11,537 nucleotides of DNA. Source: Acidobacteriota bacterium. Lineage in GTDB: Bacteria > Acidobacteriota > Blastocatellia > Pyrinomonadales > Pyrinomonadaceae. This document shows positions 6,068 to 11,537 of this stretch, one piece after another; the stretch's first letter is position 1; the number at the start of each line of letters is the position of its first letter. Position numbers and translations under genes: made by a program. The stretch covers positions 1-11,537 of the forward strand of contig CAUJFK010000207.1 of the NCBI GenBank assembly GCA_963169175.1. The letters run 5' to 3'. The notes under the pieces are model-generated. The model was not told the DNA's origin. It made no database searches and saw only the letters and a program-made list of their open reading frames with translations.

Positions 6068-6805
6068 TCAATCAACCGCAAAACTCACGTTCACGACCGC
6101 GGTCATATCTTTTTCTACGGTCGAAGTATCGTAAACACCATAATCCGATACATCGGTCGAATCGGCGGCGGTTATTTGCATAACACCCATCTTGGCCGAA
6201 CGGACCGAACCGATCGAGTTGCCGGTGCTTGAGGCGATGCGTTCGGCACGTTCCTTGGCATCCTTGGCCGCTTCGCCGAGCATTTCTATCTTCAGGTCGC
6301 CAATCTTTGTGTAGTAATATTGCGGCGCGCTCGATTCGATCAGGATACCCTGGTTGATCAACTCGGTCGCCTCGCGGGCCACCTGCGAGATCTTTCCGAC
6401 ATCGGCCGATTTTACCTCGATCCGCTGTGAAAGGGTGTAGCCGGTTATCTCAGACGTCTCGTTACCGTCGGCATCACGCTTTTTGATGGTCGTTGTCGTG
6501 ATCGCCGAGACCGTCATCTGGTCTTCGGGAATTCCCTTCGACAACAAATACTGTTTTATCCGCGGAATGTTGTCAGAAAGCTGTTTATAGCTGTCAGAAA
6601 GCTGAGGTGCCTGTACCGAAACGCCGGCGCTCCACACCACCAGGTCGGACACGATCCGCCGTTTCGCCGAACCGGTAACGGTTATCGCCTCATCACCTTT
6701 TTTTGTCGCCTTGTATGCCCAGCCAAGTATCAGCGACGAGATGATCAACCCGACCGCGAGCGCTGTGCCCGCATTATAGAATCCGTTTGTCTTTTCACCA
6801 TTCAT
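6068..6805 (-). CDS. SIMPL domain-containing protein (DUF541), membrane-anchored
   Basis: A 245-residue protein with a single N-terminal membrane segment (about 12-30, TALAVGLIISSLILGWAYK) and a periplasmic SIMPL/DUF541 domain from about residue 38. Typical family signs are ITVTGSAKRRIVSDLVVWSAGVSV near the N-terminus of the domain, a middle region with YTLSQRIEVKS, a GDLKIEMLGEAAKDAKERAERIA helix, and a final strand VVNVSFAVD at the C-terminus. Family members (BP26/OMP28, YggE) are periplasmic or surface proteins; YggE has been linked to oxidative stress, but a biochemical role is not known. Length is normal. GGAGG (6820-6816) lies ten bases upstream of the ATG and overlaps the end of a small Cys-rich frame, suggesting coupled translation. 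It converges on the copper gene. Confidence 0.88.
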   Translation of the reverse strand: MNGEKTNGFYNAGTALAVGLIISSLILGWAYKATKKGDEAITVTGSAKRRIVSDLVVWSAGVSVQAPQLSDSYKQLSDNIPRIKQYLLSKGIPEDQMTVSAITTTTIKKRDADGNETSEITGYTLSQRIEVKSADVGKISQVAREATELINQGILIESSAPQYYYTKIGDLKIEMLGEAAKDAKERAERIASSTGNSIGSVRSAKMGVMQITAADSTDVSDYGVYDTSTVEKDMTAVVNVSFAVD

Positions 6806-6820
6806 AATTCCGTATCCTCC

Positions 6821-6967
6821 TTAAGGACGCCTCGAAGTATACGGCACAATTCCGTACTTTTTAACGAAGCCGCACACACCGCCCGACTGTGGATCACCAC
6901 AGTCGCAAAATGCAGAAGCCCGCACGCAGTAAGGGCCTATCTTCCGCATATCCCAAAGCCCGCACAT
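6821..6967 (-). CDS. Candidate Cys-rich microprotein upstream of the SIMPL gene
   Basis: A 48-residue frame from ATG at 6967 (55 residues if the ATG at 6988 is used). I do not recognise it. It holds five cysteines, at 2, 14, 21, 23 and 32 of the 48-residue form: MC, YC, FCDCGD and VC, plus a basic end KYGIVPYTSRRP. The spacing suggests a small metal-binding or disulfide-rich peptide. Its TAA (6823-6821) runs directly into the SIMPL ribosome binding site (TAAGGAGG), an arrangement typical of co-translated genes. AAGG about eight bases upstream of the ATG at 6967 could serve as a Shine-Dalgarno. Against it: the frame is short, stays open further upstream into what looks like the ybaB promoter region, and no homolog is known to me. 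Confidence 0.4.
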   Translation of the reverse strand: MCGLWDMRKIGPYCVRASAFCDCGDPQSGGVCGFVKKYGIVPYTSRRP

Positions 6968-7001
6968 CAGCAACACCTTAATCTCCATCACAACATCACG
7001 G

Positions 7002-7030
7002 TTGCAATTGCCGTGTCGCAAAGATACGAT
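7002..7030 (+). promoter_or_regulatory. Likely promoter of ybaB-recR
   Basis: TTGCAA (7002-7007) and TACGAT (7025-7030) are 17 bases apart, placing the transcription start about 35 nt before the ybaB ATG. Confidence 0.4.
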
Positions 7031-7071
7031 TGAATTTACACGAAATTTATTAGCAGAGAGGCATTTGAACA

Positions 7072-7377
7072 ATGAAATTTCCAGGCGGATTCGATATGCA
7101 GTCGATGATGAAGCAGGCCCAGCAGATGCAGGAAGAAATGGGCAAAAAGATGAAGGAAACCGTCGTCGAGGCATCCGCCGGCGGCAGCGCCGTGACCGTC
7201 AAGATGCGAGGTGATTTTGAGGTGGTCTCGCTTACCATCTCGCCCGATCTGGTCAAAGACGGCGACGCCGAAATGATCCAGGACCTGACCGTCGCGGCTT
7301 TGAACGAAGCTCACCGCAAGGTCGAAGAAACATTGAAAGGACAATTAGGCGGAATGCTCCCGCCGGGACTTATGTAA
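7072..7377 (+). CDS. ybaB: Nucleoid-associated protein, YbaB/EbfC family
   Basis: A 101-residue small DNA-binding protein that forms dimers with a helical tweezer-like shape and coats the nucleoid. The N-terminal part is a Met/Gln-rich helix (MQSMMKQAQQMQEEMGKKM), followed by the family core ASAGGSAVTVKMRGDFEVVSLTISPDLV and the C-terminal helix DLTVAALNEAHRKVEETLK, ending in a Gly/Pro/Met tail. Length and order fit the family well. A weak GAGAGG (7056-7061) lies ten bases before the start. The gene precedes recR, the conserved partner in most bacteria; dnaX, often found just upstream, is absent here. Confidence 0.95.
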   Translation: MKFPGGFDMQSMMKQAQQMQEEMGKKMKETVVEASAGGSAVTVKMRGDFEVVSLTISPDLVKDGDAEMIQDLTVAALNEAHRKVEETLKGQLGGMLPPGLM

Positions 7378-7476
7378 TTTGCGATTTCAGATTTGCGATT
7401 TGCGATTCCCTCGCTATCGCGATCTGAGAAAGTTCTGCGTGGCGAACGATCGCAAATCGAAATTCGCAAATCGAAA
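7378..7476. repeat. Repeat-rich spacer with GATTTGCGATT-type inverted repeats between ybaB and recR
   Basis: The left side (7378-7407) carries several overlapping copies of TTTGCGATTT and the right side (7447-7476) carries the complementary form, CGCAAATCGAAA, twice. The two sides could form a long imperfect stem whose 3' arm ends at the recR ATG (7477). No Shine-Dalgarno is visible in it. A related TTTGGGATT word occurs at 5919-5943 in another intergenic repeat. The frame upstream of the recR ATG stays open through the spacer but codes only repeat-derived residues. Confidence 0.6.
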
Positions 7477-8091
7477 ATGTTAGATTACTCTGAACCGGTC
7501 GCTCGTCTGATCGATGAATTCAAACGCCTCCCCGGCATCGGCGGCAAGTCGGCCCAGCGGCTGGCCTTTTATATTCTCCGCCGCCCGCAAGATGAGGTAA
7601 ACAACTTCATCACCGCCCTGGCCGAGGTGAAGGAAAAGATCGTTTTCTGTTCGGTCTGTAACAATCTAACCGATATTAACCCTTGTCTTTATTGCGCAAA
7701 CCCAAAGCGCGACAGGTCCGTCATCTGCATTGTCGAGGAGCCTTACAACCTCGTCGCCGTTGAAAAGACCCGCTCGTACAAGGGCCTTTATCATATTCTG
7801 CACGGCTCACTTTCGCCGATCCGCGGCATCGGGCCGGATGAATTGATGCTGCCCAATCTTTTTCTGCGGCTCAAACCGGAGAATAACGACGGCGTCGAGG
7901 TCAAAGAAATAATTCTCGCCACCAACCCGACCACCGAAGGCGAGGCCACCGCCAACTACATCGCCCGCCTGCTAAAACCGCTCGGCGTCCGCACCACCCG
8001 CATCGCCATGGGAATGCCCGTCGGCAGCGACCTCGAATACGTTGACGAAGTTACGATGGACAAAGCCCTCGCAAATCGTCACGAGATCTAG
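7477..8091 (+). CDS. recR: Recombination mediator protein RecR
   Basis: A 204-residue RecR, the ring-forming partner of RecO/RecF that loads RecA onto SSB-coated single-stranded DNA in gap repair. Seen in order: a helix-hairpin-helix region (about 10-33, DEFKRLPGIGGKSAQRLAFYIL), a four-cysteine zinc finger C58-x2-C61 and C70-x2-C73, a Toprim domain beginning SVICIVEEP (81-89) and continuing to about 165, and the conserved C-terminal TRIAMGMPVGSDLEYVDEVT. The ATG at 7477 is chosen because MLDYSEPVARLIDEF matches normal RecR N-termini and gives the usual length; an ATG at 7393 would add 28 residues made from the repeat spacer. The start lacks an evident ribosome binding site. Confidence 0.96.
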   Translation: MLDYSEPVARLIDEFKRLPGIGGKSAQRLAFYILRRPQDEVNNFITALAEVKEKIVFCSVCNNLTDINPCLYCANPKRDRSVICIVEEPYNLVAVEKTRSYKGLYHILHGSLSPIRGIGPDELMLPNLFLRLKPENNDGVEVKEIILATNPTTEGEATANYIARLLKPLGVRTTRIAMGMPVGSDLEYVDEVTMDKALANRHEI

Positions 8092-8149
8092 CTCCGGTAA
8101 TGACCGACCTTCCGCGTTTCAAGCATACGAACGGAGAATACCCAGCCGA

Positions 8150-8764
8150 TCAGTATCTTACCTTTTCTTCTTCTGCTTCGGACGCATTTCGCGATGTCTT
8201 CCACTGATCTTCGGTGTCGTAAAAGTTAACGTCGAACGATAAAAGTGTCTTTACCGGTATTCCGTTGAACTCGTTCGGCGCATCTTCAAATTTTGCGATC
8301 ACGCCGCACCCGATAACCTCTGTACCTATCTCTTTGCACAGGTCGAATGTTTCCTGGACCGCTTTGCCCGAGCGCAGAATGTCATCGACGATGATCGCCG
8401 GATGCACATCGCTCGTTGCCATATACTGCCTGAATTGCCGCTTGCCTTCTTCCATTTCGGCCCAATAGATCTGCTCCGCGCTCAATGCCTCGCGAACGCC
8501 GAACGCGACCATAATTCCGCCGGGGCTCGGGCTGATCACTGACACCTTCGGCAGCTTGCCGGCAATAGTTTTCTCCATGCGGAACATGCGGCTCAGGCCG
8601 ACGGAAAGAATTCGGGCGTTATCGTAATATCTAAAGGCAAGCGGCATTTGAAAATAATGCGACGCGTGTTTGCCGTTCGGATAGATAAAATGCCCGCGGC
8701 GGTATGCTCCGGTATCCTTTAGGATATGCATTACCGACTCGCTGCTTGGGATCAGATCAACCAT
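8150..8764 (-). CDS. Orotate phosphoribosyltransferase-like protein
   Basis: A 204-residue type I phosphoribosyltransferase, most like orotate phosphoribosyltransferase (PyrE), which joins orotate to PRPP in UMP synthesis. The N-terminal hood motif GAYRRGHFIYPNGKHASHYF (19-38) is characteristic of PyrE. A central SPSPGGIMVAFGV (79-91) and EMEEGKRQFRQY follow. The PRPP loop is IIVDDILRSGKAV (124-136) with Asp127-Asp128; most PyrE proteins have a VEDVITTGGS-like loop, so this one is atypical and could use another base or be a regulatory paralog. The acidic C-terminal tail ASEAEEEK is low complexity. GAGGAG (8776-8771) lies six bases before the ATG. It follows the Nudix gene but has its own likely promoter. 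Confidence 0.78.
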   Translation of the reverse strand: MVDLIPSSESVMHILKDTGAYRRGHFIYPNGKHASHYFQMPLAFRYYDNARILSVGLSRMFRMEKTIAGKLPKVSVISPSPGGIMVAFGVREALSAEQIYWAEMEEGKRQFRQYMATSDVHPAIIVDDILRSGKAVQETFDLCKEIGTEVIGCGVIAKFEDAPNEFNGIPVKTLLSFDVNFYDTEDQWKTSRNASEAEEEKVRY

Positions 8765-8799
8765 TGATGTCTCCTCGTTCGTAAGATCTTGAATCTTCT

Positions 8800-8828
8800 A
8801 TCTTATTAACTGCCCGGCTATTCTACAA
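8800..8828 (-). promoter_or_regulatory. Likely promoter of the PyrE-like gene
   Basis: On the minus strand TTGTAG (8828-8823) and TAAGAT (8805-8800) are separated by 17 bases, in the short gap after the Nudix gene. The predicted transcript leader is about 30 nt and includes the strong GAGGAG ribosome binding site. Confidence 0.45.
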
Positions 8829-8836
8829 GCGCTCTC

Positions 8837-9292
8837 TCATTCGCCTTCGCCAAGCACCTTCAACGCATAAGCCTTTTGCCCGGCACTCATCTCCGTTGGC
8901 AGCGAGGCGGCGGAGAACCACCCGAAGCCCTTTATTTCCCTGCTTTTGATCGCGGCGGTCCCGTCAGATGTGGCGCGAAAAAGCATTTCTATATGTTTGC
9001 CGAGCGTTCGTACGCGTATGAGCGACACATCGCTTATTTCCAGGCCTACTTCCTCGCGTATTTCGCGGCGAAGGCCTTGTTCGGGCTGCTCGCCATGCTC
9101 AATGAACCCGCCCGGGAATCCCCAGCCTGAAGTTGGGCGAATTCTGTGATCAAGAAGCAAGATCTCGCCGGCCGGACTTGTTATCGCCGCCGCAACCGAA
9201 ACGGTAAAGCTGTCCTGCGTAATACGGACCGCCAAACGCCGCAACGGCCATGGCATTTTTTTCCAGACAACGGCCACTAAATCTGTTATCAT
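8837..9292 (-). CDS. Nudix hydrolase family protein
   Basis: A 151-residue cytosolic hydrolase that cleaves a nucleoside diphosphate linked to another group, with Mg2+. A complete Nudix box G62-x5-E68-x7-R76-E77-x-x-E80-E81-x-G83 is present. Around it are SVAAAITSPAGEILLLDHRIRP before the box and FRATSDG and IKGFGWFSAASLP after it, as in ADP-ribose pyrophosphatase-like and MutT-like members. The substrate cannot be told from the sequence. The N-terminus has about 25 residues before the domain (WKKMPWPLRRLAVRITQDSF), a form often seen in such Nudix proteins. The ATG at 9292 has no clear Shine-Dalgarno; a start at Met13 would also leave the domain intact. The gene is upstream of the PyrE-like gene on the same strand. 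Confidence 0.9.
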   Translation of the reverse strand: MITDLVAVVWKKMPWPLRRLAVRITQDSFTVSVAAAITSPAGEILLLDHRIRPTSGWGFPGGFIEHGEQPEQGLRREIREEVGLEISDVSLIRVRTLGKHIEMLFRATSDGTAAIKSREIKGFGWFSAASLPTEMSAGQKAYALKVLGEGE

Positions 9293-9451
9293 CTGATCAT
9301 GCTGTCCGCAGCTTTGTCTGCTGCCCCCGCAGACTCTTCACCGGGTTTGTCGAAACTCATTAGAGAATAAACTTTTTAACCTAAGGCCGAGATACCCACA
9401 TCTGTTCTCGTTCCAATAGTTAGTCTTTAGCTTCACACAAAGGAATAAGGA

Positions 9452-11537
9452 ATGAAAATACGAACTACCTGTAGTTTAGGTTTGCTTGTCGTGTCTATTC
9501 TCGCACTTTCTCTCATATCGGTTTCCGGGCAGGAAACAGGATTAAGAGAGGACCTGTCGCGATCATTCAAAAAATTTGAGATCACCAGCTCTACGGCTGC
9601 ACGTTCGAATGGTGAGGTCGAGGCCGTCCGCGTGCGGTCCGGCGGCCGTGAGCTGGACCTGAACGTTTGGCAAAATGATATGCTGGCCGCCAACTATCGG
9701 GCCGAAAATAGTACGGCGTTCGGCATGGTCGAAGTGGAACGCCCGCAGGCCAACACCTATCAGGGACGCGTTGCCGGCGAGATCGAATCGGAAGTCCGGC
9801 TCACTATCGACGGGGCGGCGATCGAAGGCTTTTTCGATATCGGCCGCGAGCGTCATTTTGTTGAACCCGCGACACGCTTCTCCGAATCGGCCGCTCCGGG
9901 CCAGCTTGTTATCTATAAAAAGGAAGACGTTATCGGCGGTACAGGTTTTTACTGCGCGGCCGATCTTCCGCGGCGTATCGAAAACGGGACCGCATATCTA
10001 TCAGAAAACAATATCCAATCAGCTATTCTTGCCTCGCGCAATCTTGAGATCGCGACCGATGCCGATTCGCAATACGTCTCTATACTCGGCGGCGCCGCGC
10101 AGGCAAACAGCAACATTGTCAGCATCCTAAATATGGTCGAGGGAACGTATGCCAGCGAGATCGACCTTGAGATATCGATAACCTATCAGCACACGTGGAC
10201 AAGCGCCGACCCGTACGGCGGTTCAACTTCCGGTGATGTTCTTGTAAATTTCATGAACCATTGGAACTCTGAGTTCCCGGCCACGACCTATCCGCGCGAC
10301 ACGGCGCATTTATTTTCAGGCAAGTCGTATGTTCAGTCAGCCGGCGTAGCATTTGTCGGCGTAGTTTGTCAGGGTACGTCGTTCGGCTATGGCGTCAGCG
10401 GCTATGTTAGCTGGGCACCCGGCAAATTTCTGATCCCGGCGCATGAACTTGGCCATAACCTTGGTGCTGAACACGCCGAAACTGCTCAAGGGTGCGGCAA
10501 CACAATAATGAACGCATTCCTCGGCAGCGGTGCCGTGCTTAGCTTCTGCCCATTCTCGCGTAACCAGATCGGCACATACCTCGGCCAGAATGGTGGCTGC
10601 CTAAACAACGGACCGGGCGGAACGCCAACCCCAACTCCGACACCTAGCCCGACACCAACTCCGACACCGGTTCCGACACCGACGCCCACGCCGGTGCCGA
10701 CTCCTACACCGGCCCCAACGCCGGTTCCCACACCAACTCCGTCGCCGACGCCGAATCCGAATCTGCGAACGCGATTCGATTTTGACGGCGATCGAAAGGC
10801 CGATCTGGCCGTATTCAGGCCTTCAAGTGGAATTTGGTATATGAACCGGTCGGCATCCGGATTCTTTCAGCAGCAGTTCGGGCAGGCTGGCGACAAACCG
10901 GTTGCGGCGGATTTTGACGGTGACGCCAGGACCGATATTGCCGTTTTCCGGGCTGGTGTCTGGTACCGGATCAACAGTGCCACGCAAACGTTCGAGGCGG
11001 CTAATTTTGGCATCGCGGGCGACATACCGGCGCCGGCCGATCTGAACGGCGACGACCGAGCGGACCTGACCGTCTTTCGTCCATCAACCAGCACGTGGTA
11101 CTGGCTGCTTTCAAACGGCGGCGGCTTTAGTGCTCGACAATTTGGCGCCGCCGGAGACATTCCGGTTCCGGCCGATTATGACAGTGACGGAAACGCCGAT
11201 ATTGCGGTTTGGCGGCCGGCGAACGGGACCTGGTACCGGCTGCTAGAGGGCGGCGGATACACGGCTACTCAATTCGGTGCGACTGGCGATATACCGGTCG
11301 TCGGCTCTTTTGAAAGCAGCGGCAAGTCTAACTACGCGGTCTGGCGGCCGTCTAACGGTAACTGGTATGTCCTCGGAAGATCGTTCAGCGTTTATAACTT
11401 CGGCATCGCGGGCGACATCCCGACACCGGCCGATTACGATGGTGACGGCAGGACCGACATAGCGGTTTACAGGCCTTCGAACGGAACGTGGTATCGGATA
11501 AATAGCCTCAGTCAGACGTTTCAGAGCGTTCAGTACG
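9452..11537 (+). CDS. Secreted zinc metalloprotease (M12-like) with Pro-Thr linker and FG-GAP-like repeats; 3' end cut off
   Basis: The frame is open from ATG at 9452 to the window edge (695 residues so far). AGGA (9441-9444) lies seven bases upstream. Residues 1-26 are a signal peptide ending in SVSG. Residues about 30-160 resemble a reprolysin-type propeptide (YQGRVAGEIESEVRLTIDG, then GFFDIGRERHFVEP). The catalytic domain (about 195-385) has the zinc motif HELGHNLGAEH (331-341) and Met353 after CGNTI as the likely Met-turn, typical of M12/metzincin proteases; Cys residues at 306, 348, 366 and 383 could form disulfides. Residues 391-434 are a TPTPTP linker. From about 442 there are six repeats of about 40-46 residues with DFDGD-type loops, as in FG-GAP/VCBS proteins. 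The protein is probably secreted to degrade extracellular protein, with the repeats for binding or display. Neighbouring genes are unrelated. Confidence 0.9.
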   Translation, partial: MKIRTTCSLGLLVVSILALSLISVSGQETGLREDLSRSFKKFEITSSTAARSNGEVEAVRVRSGGRELDLNVWQNDMLAANYRAENSTAFGMVEVERPQANTYQGRVAGEIESEVRLTIDGAAIEGFFDIGRERHFVEPATRFSESAAPGQLVIYKKEDVIGGTGFYCAADLPRRIENGTAYLSENNIQSAILASRNLEIATDADSQYVSILGGAAQANSNIVSILNMVEGTYASEIDLEISITYQHTWTSADPYGGSTSGDVLVNFMNHWNSEFPATTYPRDTAHLFSGKSYVQSAGVAFVGVVCQGTSFGYGVSGYVSWAPGKFLIPAHELGHNLGAEHAETAQGCGNTIMNAFLGSGAVLSFCPFSRNQIGTYLGQNGGCLNNGPGGTPTPTPTPSPTPTPTPVPTPTPTPVPTPTPAPTPVPTPTPSPTPNPNLRTRFDFDGDRKADLAVFRPSSGIWYMNRSASGFFQQQFGQAGDKPVAADFDGDARTDIAVFRAGVWYRINSATQTFEAANFGIAGDIPAPADLNGDDRADLTVFRPSTSTWYWLLSNGGGFSARQFGAAGDIPVPADYDSDGNADIAVWRPANGTWYRLLEGGGYTATQFGATGDIPVVGSFESSGKSNYAVWRPSNGNWYVLGRSFSVYNFGIAGDIPTPADYDGDGRTDIAVYRPSNGTWYRINSLSQTFQSVQY
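10622..10753 (+). repeat. Low-complexity Pro-Thr linker repeat (CCNACN units)
   Basis: About 44 codons read mostly as Thr-Pro with scattered Ser, Val, Ala and Pro between the protease domain and the FG-GAP-like region. The DNA is a degenerate hexamer array with varied third positions, so it is kept by selection on the protein and not a simple recent slippage tract. The minus strand reads as a Gly/Val low-complexity frame, which is a shadow. Confidence 0.85.
10775..11537 (+). repeat. Array of six FG-GAP-like repeats in the metalloprotease
   Basis: Units start at about residues 443, 487, 530, 574, 619 and 660, each with a D-x-D/N-x-D-x-x-x-D calcium-type loop, then AVxRP...WY, and a QFG/NFG-xAGDIP end. 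Unit 5 (SFESSGKSNYA) has lost the acidic loop. A near-identical stretch of DNA, GGCATCGCGGGCGACAT, occurs at the end of units 2 and 5, and units 2 and 6 share WYRINS, suggesting duplication or recombination among units. The last unit is cut by the window edge. Confidence 0.8.

Noticed and set aside
6968..7174. N-terminal extension of the Cys-rich small frame to 117 codons
   Set aside because: It overlaps the ybaB promoter and coding region in antisense; only the Cys-rich end adjoining the SIMPL gene looks protein-like.
7393..7476. Earlier ATG that would extend RecR by 28 residues
   Set aside because: The added residues are coded by the repeat spacer, and the resulting length exceeds the family's; MLDYSEP at 7477 is a normal RecR start.
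9299..9370. A 23-codon plus-strand frame between the Nudix and metalloprotease genes
   Set aside because: Very short, with no ribosome binding site and no recognisable feature; probably chance.
10486..10731. Gly/Val-rich minus-strand frame
   Set aside because: It is the reverse reading of the Pro-Thr linker codons in the metalloprotease.

Overview
The window looks like a chromosomal segment of an Acidobacteriota-type bacterium, perhaps Blastocatellia/Pyrinomonadales. This rests on inference: a secreted metalloprotease with a Pro-Thr linker and FG-GAP-like repeats of the DGDGxxDIAVxRPSNGTWY type, a ybaB-recR pair, many short intergenic palindromes, and moderately GC-rich coding sequence. No CRISPR array, rRNA, tRNA, transposase or phage gene is visible.

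Left part (1-3130), all minus strand. A class I ribonucleotide reductase large subunit (nrdA, C-terminus cut off by the window edge) is preceded by a leader of about 325 nt that starts at a good sigma70-type promoter (TTGACA, 17 nt, TATAGT). The leader carries blocks that match a cobalamin riboswitch, and its 3' part can pair with the nrdA ribosome binding site. B12 riboswitches upstream of class Ia RNR operons are known from Streptomyces, so the context supports the call. The nrdA coding region itself contains a 49-bp palindrome inserted in frame. Upstream lies a gene of the isocitrate lyase/PEP mutase superfamily, bracketed by perfect 13-nt inverted repeats.

Copper module (3260-5840), plus strand. 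A small Cys/His-rich putative lipoprotein, apparently expressed from a leaderless or near-leaderless promoter, is followed by a 672-residue exported protein that fuses a type 1 copper (cupredoxin) domain, a His/Met/Pro-rich linker and a predicted outer-membrane beta-barrel domain. Together they look like an envelope copper-handling pair.

Middle (5841-8091). A pair of identical inverted palindromes fills the gap to a convergent SIMPL-domain (DUF541) gene. A very small Cys-rich reading frame ends exactly at the Shine-Dalgarno sequence of the SIMPL gene. Divergently, ybaB/ebfC and recR form the usual recombination-repair pair, here separated by a repeat-rich spacer that supplies the recR translation start region.

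Right part (8150-11537). An orotate-phosphoribosyltransferase-like gene and an upstream Nudix hydrolase gene lie on the minus strand. A divergent gene encodes a secreted HExxHxxGxxH metalloprotease with a propeptide-like region, a Pro-Thr linker and at least six FG-GAP-like repeats, running off the right edge.

The most noteworthy items are the probable B12 riboswitch on nrdA, the in-frame palindrome in nrdA, the cupredoxin-barrel fusion with its Cys/His-rich companion, and the Cys-rich microprotein candidate.
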